This document shows, one piece after another, positions 54,849 through 64,000 of a DNA stretch of 64,000 nucleotides (position 1 is the first letter of the stretch; every line of letters begins with the position of its first letter). Source of the DNA: Lycium barbarum (Eukaryota; Streptophyta; Magnoliopsida; Solanales; Solanaceae). A program made the translations under genes and the position numbers. The stretch covers positions 46,398,950-46,462,949 of the forward strand of contig NC_083348.1 of assembly GCF_019175385.1 (NCBI RefSeq), given 5' to 3'. The notes below the pieces were generated by a model. The model had not been told where the DNA came from and ran no database searches. It was given only the letters and a program-made list of their open reading frames with translations.

Positions 54849-57800
54849 CTAGAACCTCCTCTGGGGTTGGAATAAATGTGGGTACTTGGATTTCATATTC
54901 TCCTCCGCCTCCCAAGTCATGTCTTCCCAGTTACAGTTTCGCCATAAGACTTTGACCGAAGCTACCTCTTTATTTCGAAGTCTTCGCACTTGCCTGTCTA
55001 GAATAGCAATAGGCACTTCTTCATAGGTTAGCTTTTCCGTTACTTGCACATCGTCTATCGGGAAAATCTTTGTGGGATCTCCAACACACTTATGGAGCAT
55101 CGAAATGTGGAAGACTGGATGAACTGGTTCAAGCTCCGAAGGCAAATCCAATTCATAGGCTACTTGGCCCACCTTGCGGATGATTTCATAGGGCCCAATG
55201 TACCTAGGACTTAACTTCCCTCTCCTGTCGAATCTCATCACCCCTTTCGTTGGCGATACTTTCAGGAATACCTAATCACCAACTCGAAATTCCAAGTCTC
55301 GTCGACGATTGTCTGCATAGGACTTTTGGCGACTTTGGGCTGTTAATAATCGATCTCGAATCACCTTAACCTTTTCCACTGCTTGTTGAATCAATTCAGG
55401 GCCTACTAATTGTGCTTCTCCTATTTCAAACCATCCAATTGGAGATCTACATTTCCTTCCGTATAAAGCTTCATATGGAGCCATTTGAATACTGGAATGG
55501 TAGCTGCTGTTATATGCAAATTCAATTAGCGACAAATGATCGTCCCAACTTCCACCAAAATCCAGCACACATGCTCGTAACATATCTTCCAAGGTTTGAA
55601 TGGTACGCTCGGCTTGCCCATCCATCTGCGGATGAAACGTCGTGCTAAGCTTCACTTGAGTGCCTAGACCTTCTTGAAAGTATTTCCAAAACATGGCTGT
55701 AAATTGTGCTCCTCTGTCTGTAATGATGGATAATAGAACACCATGAAGTCGCACAATCTCGTTGAGATACAGCCTTGCATAATTTCTCGCTGAGTATGTA
55801 GTCCTAACTGGGAGAAAATGGGCTGCCTTCGTCAATCTGTCCACGATCACCCATATGGAATCATACTTGCCACGAGAACGAGGTAATCCCACTATAAAAT
55901 CCATGTTTATCACTTCCCATTTCCAAGTAGGGATTTCTATTGCCTGTAACAAGCCCTCTGGCTTCTGATGTTCAGCTTTTGCTTGTTGGAAATTTGGACA
56001 CTGTGCCACAAACTCGGTTATGTCTCTCTTCGTGCCATCCTACCAATACATCGTCTTGATGTCACGATACATTTTTGTTGCACCTGGGTGGATAGAATAC
56101 CGAGAACAATGTGCTTCTTCTAGAATTCATCGGCGCAATTCTGCTATATTTGGCACACATAGCCTGCCTTGGTATTTAAGAAGTCCATCCATAGAAACTT
56201 CAAATGAAGACTTCTCTTTTCCCTGGGATGTGTCTCTATAATGACACAATTGAGGATCTTCATATTGTTGTCCTTTCACTTCTATATCCAATGACGAAGT
56301 TGTGGGATCGTTGATACTAATCCCCACATTACCTGAATCGATTACACGTACTCCAAGATTAGCCAATTGGCAGAGTTCACGAGTCATCTCCTTATTTTCC
56401 GAAGGAACTTCACATAGACTACCCATGGATCGGCGGCTGAGCGCATCGGCTACCACGTTTGCCTTTCCGGGTTGGTACAAAATATTCACATCATAATCTT
56501 TCAATAATTCCAACCACCACCTCTGCCGCAGATTTAGCTCCTTCTACTCGAAAATATATTGAAGACTTTGGTGATCGGTATAGATATCAACATGCACACC
56601 ATACAAATAATGTCTCCACATTTTTAAGGCTTGAATAACCACAGCCAATTTGAGATCATGGGTTGGATAGTTCTTCTCATGTTTCTGTAATTGTCTCGAA
56701 GCATATGCAATAACTTTACCATGCTGCATCAGTACACATCCTAATCCAACACTAGAAGCGTCACAATACACCACATAGCCATCTGACCCTTCTGGAAGTG
56801 TTAAGATCGGAGCTGAGGTTAACCTGTCTTTCAACTCTTGGAAGCTGCGATCGCAAGCATCATTCCATTGAAATTTGGCTGACTTCTGGGTTAGCTTCGT
56901 CAATGGGGATGAAATAGATGAAAAGCCCTCTACGAATCTTCGATAATAACCTGCCAACCCTAGAAAAATACGAACTTCTGTAGGCATTGTAGGCCTTGGC
57001 CAAGTCTTCACCGCTTCAATTTTCTGAGTGTCGACTCGAATGCCATCATTGGAAATAACATGGCCCAGAAATGTTATAGAATTTAGCCAAAACTCGCACT
57101 TTAAAAATTTTGCATACAACTCTCGGGCTCGAAGAATGCCAAGTACAATTCGCAAATGATCTGCATGTTCTGATTCAGTGCGACAATATACCAGAATATT
57201 ATCAATAAATACTATTACAAATGAATCCAAGAGTGGTCTAAATACATTGTTCATCAAATTCATAAACACGGCCGGAGCATTAGTCAACCCAAATGGCATT
57301 ACTCGGAATTCATAGTGACCATATCTCGTTCTGACGGCTATTTTGGGAATATCCGCTTCTCTAACCCTCACTTGATGATAACCCGACCTCAAGTCTATTT
57401 TAGAAAACCACTTGGCACCATGCAATTGGTCGAATAAGTCGTCAATCCTTGGAAGAGGATATTTGTTCTTTATCATCACTTTGTTCAACTTCCTATAGTT
57501 AACGCACATTCGTAGAGATCCGTCTTTCTTCCTTACAAACAAGATGGGTGCTCCCCACGGTGATGAACTGGGTCTAATAAACCCCTTTTCAAGCAAGTCT
57601 TTCAGTTGCGCCCTTAGCTCTTTTAATCTGCCGGAGCCATTCGGTAAGGAGGAATAGAAATAGGCTTAGTGTCTGGCAACACATCAATGACGAAGTCAAT
57701 CTCCCTTTCTGGAGGATTTCCTGGAAGTTCGTCTGGAAACACATCTGGGAATTCATTCACTACCGTAACTGATTGAAAAGTTGGTGGCTTTGCTTCGGTG

Positions 57801-59619
57801 TCATGAACCCGAACTAAGTGATAAATATAGCCCTTGTCTATCATCTTCATTGCCTTAAGGTAGGAAATAAACCTACCTTTCGGTGATGCTGCATTACCCT
57901 TCCATTCAAGCACGGGCTCTCCCGGAAATTGGAATCGAACTACTTTCGTTCGACAATCGACATTAGCATAGCATGATGCCAACCAATCCATACCCATAAT
58001 TACATCAAAGTCTACCATTTCCAGCTCAATCGAATCAGCTTTTGTCTGGCGATCACATATCATTACACAATTTTTATACACTTGCCTTGCTATCACGGGA
58101 TCACTAACCGGAGTAGACACCTCAAAAGGTTTTATCGGCTCAGGTTTCACCCCAATACAACCTGCAACATATGGAGTAATATAGGAAAGAGTAGAACCCG
58201 GATCTATCAGTGCATATACTTCACGGGAGAATATAGACAATGTACCTGCAACAACGTCCGGGGAGGACTCAAGGTCCTGTCGTCCCGCTAAAGCATATGC
58301 ACGGGGCTGAGTGGCGCCTGAAGTAGATGCGGCCCCTCTGCCTCTACCTCGGCCTGCTGACATCTGGGGAGCCTGCCCTACCGGGCGCGCCGAGGAAGAG
58401 CCGACTGCTGAACCTGTAGGCTAAACTCCAACTCTACCACTCGTTGACGGGCAATATCTCATCATGTGCCCAACTTGGCCGCAAGTATAGCAAGTGTCCG
58501 AACCCTAGCGACACTATCCGGAATGCATTCTACCGCACTAGCTGCATCGCGGCACTGGGGGTCTCATCTGACTATAATCTTCCCTACGCTGGGAATCTGA
58601 AGCCCTTGAACTCTGGCCCTGTCTTGAACAGAAAGAGCGATCAAATCTCCTACCTGTGAATCGAGGAGGTGCACTTGTCACCGACTGTCCTGAGTACCCA
58701 GAATATGTCTGCCTTGATCCCCCTCTATAATCACTGTCGGCTCCCATAGATCTGGCCCTCTTGCCTTGCCTCCTATCGACTTCACAGTCGCCTCTTTGTT
58801 GTTGTTGTCGCCCCTCTAAATTCTGAGCATGGGCCTGTATTCGGTAAATATCCATCCCATCTTGCAAGAAAGCTATCAAACAATCTCTGAATAAATGTGG
58901 CCCTAGGCCACTTACAAATCTATGTACCCGATCCCCCATGTCGGCCACAATAGCCCGGGCATATCTAGCCAAAGAATTAAATTGCAGGCTATACTCCCGG
59001 GCACTCATGTTTCCTTGCCTCAGATTTAGAAACCTGTCCGCCCTAGCTCGGCAGACCTCGGGTGGCAAATAGTGAAGAATAAATGCATCCACGAATTCTT
59101 GAAAAACCGCAGGGGGCGCATTCTCTCCTCGTGACATTACCCAGTTGTTATACCATAAAACAGCCACATCCCGGAGTCTATAAGATGCCAACTCAACGGA
59201 TTCCGTTTCGGAGGCATGGACAATCTTCAATGTCCTCAACACCTCATCTATGAAACCTTGCGGGTCTTCATCCGGCTTTAACCCGAAAAACTCTGGAGGA
59301 TTTAGGCTCATAAAATCACGGGCTTTGGTACTTGTTGCCCGGTCACTGGAACCCCGCTTTGTCGTTGTGCCTGTGCAGCAACTAATTGTGTCAATAACTG
59401 GATGGCCTAGGTCATTTGTTGACCCGAAGCAACCGGTGGAGGAATTGGAGCTGGAGCTCCTCCTTTCCCTTCCACATTAGGCGGGGTAGAAGAGGTATTA
59501 GAAAAGGCCTCATTATGTGATTCTCCTTCTTAGATATTCATTGGATGCTCTCTTTCTACCCGCCTCTTTGTCGTAGTCTTGCCCTTCTGGGCGACTGTAG
59601 CCTTCCCCTTTGGCGGCAT
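54849..59619 (-). pseudogene. Element G gag-pol polyprotein, broken
   Basis: The start is ATG at 59619 (MPPKGKATVAQKGK), with a stop soon after (MNI* near 59530). The open pieces are the gag core (59311-58538), zinc knuckle [14 protein letters not shown] (about 58453-58494), protease LIDPGS (58363-57623), RT and RNase H (57596-56544), RNase H end (56513-56127), integrase with D, D and E kept (56009-55272), and a complete chromodomain (55241-54849). The RT catalytic motif reads FIDN rather than FIDD. Several stops and frameshifts separate the pieces. It belongs to the same family as F and is more distant from B. Confidence 0.9.
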
Positions 59620-59725
59620 TCTGAAACCACAACACACTATTAGGGAGGATAAAATCTTATACACGGCTTTATCGCACGATCTCATGAGAAGAAAGATGGT
59701 AATTCTTCCTAAATGCCCTGTAGCC

Positions 59726-59765
59726 TCTTGTTTATTGATGTGGCGCGCAACACACCATAAATAAG
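59726..59765 (-). promoter_or_regulatory. Leader stem-loop with GCGCGC loop, element G
   Basis: CTTATTTATG and the AATAAACAAG arm pair (with a G-U pair and one mismatch). The inner TGTG/CACA stem shows TTGCGCGC (palindrome 59743-59748). It links the coding element G with non-coding E, A and C. Confidence 0.5.
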
Positions 59766-59808
59766 ACTCTACTAGATAGGGTTCGTAGACACTTCCTAGG
59801 ACTGAACC

Positions 59809-59820
59809 GCTCTAATACCA
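59809..59820 (-). other. Primer-binding site, element G (tRNA-iMet, one change)
   Basis: The minus strand reads TGGTATTAGAGC, with one C-to-T change from the standard site. It lies four bases inside the 5' LTR. Confidence 0.88.
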
Positions 59821-59824
59821 CTTT

Positions 59825-60343
59825 TGTCACGACCCAACTAGGGCCGCGATGGGTACCCGGGGCTAACCACCGAGCACCGCTCTTTCTATTGCTCATCTTA
59901 CTCATTTAATGCCCTTTTTATCACATTTATACTCAAGCGTAGGAAATTCATATTTCATATGAAAATATAAATACTCTTATATACATGTTCCTTTTTGGCT
60001 GTCAAAATAGTAGCCGTCTCGTGAGACAATCTAACCCACACTGCGCATCTACGAACCTCTACTGGAGTGCCCAATATGAGGACAGGACAAGACCCCGTCA
60101 TGCCCAAAAATACATATACATGACTATATACACAAACGAATACTCAAGCACCTCCGGGACAAGGGAGTGCTTCCAATCAACTGACAGCTACTACGGATCT
60201 AGATCGAGCTCTCCTGCCTATCTATCTGTGGGCATGAACACAGCGTCCAAAGAAAACGGACGTTAGTACGAACCTTGTACTGAGTATGAGAGGCATGAAC
60301 AATGAAAGAAGACAATGATATAAAGGGAATATCAATATGAAAC
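59825..60343 (-). mobile_element. Element G 5' LTR, first part
   Basis: This is the LTR end (minus GGGTCGTGACA at 59825) up to the insertion of J. It contains a GTAC box (60228-60290). The other part resumes at 63805. Confidence 0.8.
60228..60290 (-). other. Conserved LTR box, G 5' LTR
   Basis: GTGGGCATGAACACAGCGTC, then AAAACGGACGTTAGTACG and TTGTACTGAGTATGAGAG. It is a diverged copy with a GTCC...GGAC-type stem. Confidence 0.6.
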
Positions 60344-60880
60344 TATCACGACCCAACCCCGTAGGCCGTGACTAGTGCCTGATCTGGGCACCCAAGCACA
60401 ACTATCGAATGTTATCTCAAATTTTTATTAAACGCATTCAAGTATGTAGCAGAAGCCGGCAAGGCTATATTTCAATTTTTGATAATTTCCAGAAAAATTT
60501 CGTCAGAGTTTCCTTTGTTTTACGGACTATCCAATATAACCCTGCACACAGAAAATACCAACAGGGGCCACACATGGCCAACAAGGCAACATTTAAACAT
60601 ATGTGGACCGGCCGCCACGGCGGATGGGATCCCCCACACACAACATATACACATATTCATACAGAAAGACCCCAACCCACAAACATGTCCACAGACCTCT
60701 AAACAGACCGACAGAATCATATGACGGGACAGGGCCCCGCCGTACCCCAGATAAACATATGTACAGAATATACAACAGCAAAAGATATATACCAAAAGTA
60801 TAAGCTCCGGATCAAGGGGAGCAATTCCCAAGTAGCGGAACAGGTATCCTAAGCTGGCGGCGTATCAAAAGGTGCGTCTG

Positions 60881-60950
60881 TACCTGCGGGCATGTAGCGC
60901 AGCCCCCGAAGAACAGGGGGTCAGTACGAAAAATGTACCGAGTATGTAAA
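60881..60950 (-). other. Conserved LTR box, solo LTR J
   Basis: TACCTGCGGGCATGTAGCGC, then AGCCCCCGAAGAACAGGGGG and TCAGTACG..TGTACCGAGTATGTAAA. The CCCCC/GGGGG stem is intact. Confidence 0.75.
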
Positions 60951-60999
60951 GCGGAAATGTAACAAATATAATCATAATCCAAACCCGAGATACAAAATA

Positions 61000-61330
61000 T
61001 AGTGGATAGAGTCGAACCCGAATCCGAATCAGAAATACAGAGTATAAATATATACAGAGTACCGGGTATAACAGACAGAGCCGTAATCTGAATCAGAGGT
61101 ACAGAGTATGGCTGACCGGATCGTAACACGGATTAGGAGTACAGAGTATGGCTGACAAGGTCGTAATCTGAGTCAGAAGTACAAAGCGTGACTGACTAAG
61201 TCATAACCCGAAGCAGACGTACAATAGTAAAGCAGACGGAATCAGTATCCGAATCAGACTTTCAGAAGTACAACAGACAGAGTCATAGTCCAGATCAGAT
61301 ATACAGATGTGTACCAGACAGAATCATGCA
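61000..61330. repeat. 40-bp tandem repeat in solo LTR J
   Basis: About eight diverged units share TACAGAGTATGGCTGAC and GTCGTAATCTGAATCAGAAG. They lie between the GTAC box and the hairpin units. Confidence 0.75.
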
Positions 61331-63804
61331 TGCAGAGTCATAAGAATATACAGATACAAATAGCATATATATTAAATCCCGGCCCTCTAACGAGGGACGC
61401 GGTAACAGAACCCGACCCTCTTAGTACGGGACGCGGTGGACAGACAGATCAGATCATATGCCATCCTGGCCGCCATCCCCATACTATCACATCATCAAAT
61501 CATATACAGATGTAAAAAGAACCCGGCCCACACACCGAGGGACGCGGTGAACAATGTAGTGGAATATGCACGAATAACAGAACCTGGCCCGGGCGCAGTG
61601 AAGGAAGCATTGAGACATCCACGAACAGATTAATGAGAAACCATATACATACAGATCGTTATACAGACTCAATGAAACGGAAGTAAACCAAACGGTGGGT
61701 CAAATCAGAGTAATCGGACAATGTTCATAAAATACGCATATATGTCATTTGGGATGGCACGACAGACTACATCAGAATAAAATGTCCAGAACTGCTCCAG
61801 ACGTCAAAATATATTATAAGACTCATAACTATAGTCATAACACTGGTCATATGGCAGACAGACTAACAATCAAAAATTGCCTGAGATTTCCGGACAGAAA
61901 TGAGCTATTTTGAGTCGTACAGAGAGTGTCAGAATTTTTGTGGGCCCACCTTGGCCGAACTGAGGTGGCGTACGTAAATTATGGATTATAGGTCTTATGG
62001 AGTCACCCATGAGAGTTTTAGGGCATTCCGACTTCGTTTGTGAAAGTTGCATACATATTAGTTACTTTAACGACAAATTGCAAGAAACTAGTTCAATCTT
62101 ACTGAACGAAATGGAGCCAATTTCAATCTCGGATTTCGAAGGACAGAGTCGTATTTAAGACTCCCGTTCGAGCCTATCATACTTAGAACATGCCAAAGAA
62201 TGAAGGGGAAGACTTTATATACCTTAGCTGCGCCTTATGCTCGCTCAAATTTAATTCCCGTTTCGCCCAAAATCTACAAATGGTCATTTTTACCAATTGT
62301 AAGTTATAGTTTCTAAGAGTTCAACTTAAGGGCATATTTATCTACCGAAATTTCGGCAGCATTTCCCATAAACATATAACGTCCCCGAGACTTAGCTCGG
62401 CCTAATATAACAACAACAACAACCCAACATTCCAACAACATCAACAATTATCATAAAACGCACTTTATCACAAATAGTCCTCTTTTTACATAAAACAACA
62501 CTTTCCATTCCAACTTCATCATATCAAGCTAATATCATTATTCTCATATTCATTCACTAACTCGAGCTTATTCAAACGTATTCCAATAACATCCCGAACA
62601 ATATTCACGAATTCAAGTATTTCCACTAATTCCATATTCCATCCGAACTTCAACAAATGCAACAACATTACCAACTTACATTGTTTTCTTCCAAATTCAT
62701 TAACGACAACCATTATCCATATCTAGAATCTTACTTCCATAATTACATAAAAATAATACAAAAATCACATAATTTCCCATAATAACATACAACCATTTTT
62801 AACACCAACCTAGCTTATTAAACCTTTATTTACATCACAAAGGCCACAACGACATAACTAACCAACTAAATGAAATTTTATCCAGCACTTTCTACCACCA
62901 CCAGGGCACACGGCCATGCACCACCACCACACACACACACACAGCTTCACACACATATCACAACTCCACAATTCTCATCAAATTCCAATCATTACAACAT
63001 ACATACTTATTCTATAACATAAAAGAGTAGATTTCTTACCTTTCTTCCAACTTCAATCTTCCACAAACGTCGCTCTCTCGCTAAACCAATTATATCACGT
63101 CGGAGAGCGTCTTGAGCTTACTATAAATACAAGAAGAACAAGATTTTTGGACCAAAGATTGATGAACTAATTTTTTTTTCTCCCCTTTTTTGTTCTTGGC
63201 CGAAACCCTTGCCTTTTGCTCTCAATTCTCTTTTTTTTTTTTTTTTTTTTTGTTTCTTGAATTCTCTAGAAATGAACAAGTTGGCCCCTTTATTTAATAT
63301 CCCATGATTTTTAATTAGACATGGGCTTGGGCTCTTGGCTCTACATGGCCGGCCACCCCTCAAAAAAATTTGGGCCTCATTTGTTTTCTTTCCATTTTTT
63401 TTTGGGCCAACCCGGTTGGTCACGAGTTTGTCCTAGCCCACTGACCTTTCGACCTTAAAACGTTCATATCTCCTTGTACCGATGTCACCTACAGGCCCAC
63501 GACCGACCGTTGGAAAGCTATTTAAATTATCTACAACTTTTATTTCTGGGCGTTTTCCCAAATTCCAAACTTATAATGCCGATTGTTCCCCTCCAAGTCA
63601 GGTCATCCGAAAACGTCTTCTTAAAAATATCCGTTTGGAGGGCTTTCACTTTGATTTGGCCCCAGGGCCCTTCACGAGTTGTGTTTAACTTTACATATGC
63701 GATTCATATAACTTGTCACATGTCCCAAAAAAAATCTTGACGTGTGGGCCCCACCTCAACTTACAAATAATCCGACGTTCGAAAATACAGGATATAACAG
63801 AAAC

Positions 63805-64000
63805 ATCTGGATCTGACTGACAAATATGTATATAAAAGAAGTAATGCATGCTATCTTACTCATACTCATCATCATATCATAGATGCAAAATGTATAAGCT
63901 GCCCGTCCATATCGGATCGGTGTGATAATCAATAACATTAGCCTACGTCCAGGCCTCCCGCGTCCGGGGTATCACAGCATGCCGCCCACTAGTGGTGTCT
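63805..64000 (-). mobile_element. Element G 5' LTR, continuation to window end
   Basis: This is the DNA resuming after the right GAAAC duplication of J. Because the duplication shows simple insertion, it should be the rest of G's 5' LTR. No gene is visible. Confidence 0.6.

Larger units (their letters stand above)
60344..63799 (-). mobile_element. Solo LTR J
   Basis: This 3,456-bp LTR starts (minus) TGTTATATCC at 63799 and ends GGGTCGTGATA at 60344, so the usual terminal CA is TA. Perfect target duplications GAAAC lie at 60339-60343 and 63800-63804. It has donor-like sites at 63039 and 62222, CCGAAATTTCGG (62345-62356), CCGAGACTTAGCTCGG (62385-62400), a 40-bp tandem repeat (about 61000-61330), CCCTC/GAGGG hairpin units (61380-61560) and the GTAC box (60881-60950). 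It is related to I. Confidence 0.92.
54529..64000 (-). mobile_element. Element G, broken chromovirus with nested solo LTR
   Basis: From its 3' side it consists of 96 bp of 3' LTR (54529-54624), polypurine tract, 3' untranslated region, damaged gag-pol (54849-59619), leader, primer site (59809-59820) and 5' LTR from 59825 past the window end, the last split by solo LTR J. Most of the 3' LTR is missing and the remainder abuts F. Confidence 0.88.

Noticed and set aside
63474..63740. Small frames near the end of solo LTR J.
   Set aside because: Non-conserved frames inside an LTR with no domain.

Overview
This is plant nuclear DNA, a gene-poor nest of LTR retrotransposons. I found no host gene in 64 kb. 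The elements carry initiator-Met tRNA primer sites, chromodomain Ty3/Gypsy (Tekay/Del-like) polyproteins and an Ogre/Tat-type element with a tRNA-Arg-like primer site. A piece of plastid ndhG DNA is also present. The LTR style suggests an asterid eudicot, probably Solanaceae (moderate confidence, from recall rather than a search).

Layout. (1) Element A (+): 5' LTR end 1-893, non-coding interior 894-4716, 3' LTR 4717-7710. It sits in an older minus-strand LTR, H (7711-9732). (2) A copia pol relic (9776-9978) is cut by an LTR that starts TGTTGACACC at 9979. I read this as the 5' LTR of an Ogre/Tat element. It continues in four blocks (9979-11076, 20627-23043, 32610-34248, 48245-49097), followed by its primer site, leader and a broken plant-mobile-domain ORF up to about 50219. 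(3) Three elements are nested in that LTR, each with a perfect 5-bp target duplication: B (11077-20621, minus, gag-pol, ATTTG), C (23044-32604, plus, non-coding, GATTT) and E (34249-48239, minus, non-coding, GCAAA). Solo LTR I (44627-47669) lies in E's 5' LTR. (4) A broken chromovirus body F (50220-54528, plus) faces, tail to tail, a related broken element G (54529 to the window end, minus). Solo LTR J (60344-63799, TSD GAAAC) lies in G's 5' LTR.

How the parts relate. A, C and E have about 3 kb LTRs and 3.7-4.9 kb interiors without gag-pol, so they are LARD-like and non-autonomous. They share with the coding element G the LTR ends, the primer site, a leader stem-loop with a self-complementary 6-base loop, and a palindrome just before the polypurine tract. 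This suggests they are mobilised by a G-like chromovirus. A and C also carry a near full-length 5S rRNA-like segment about 0.9 kb after the primer site. The 5S-like segment and the kissing-loop-like leader hairpin are the most interesting signals here. All similarity statements were made by eye.
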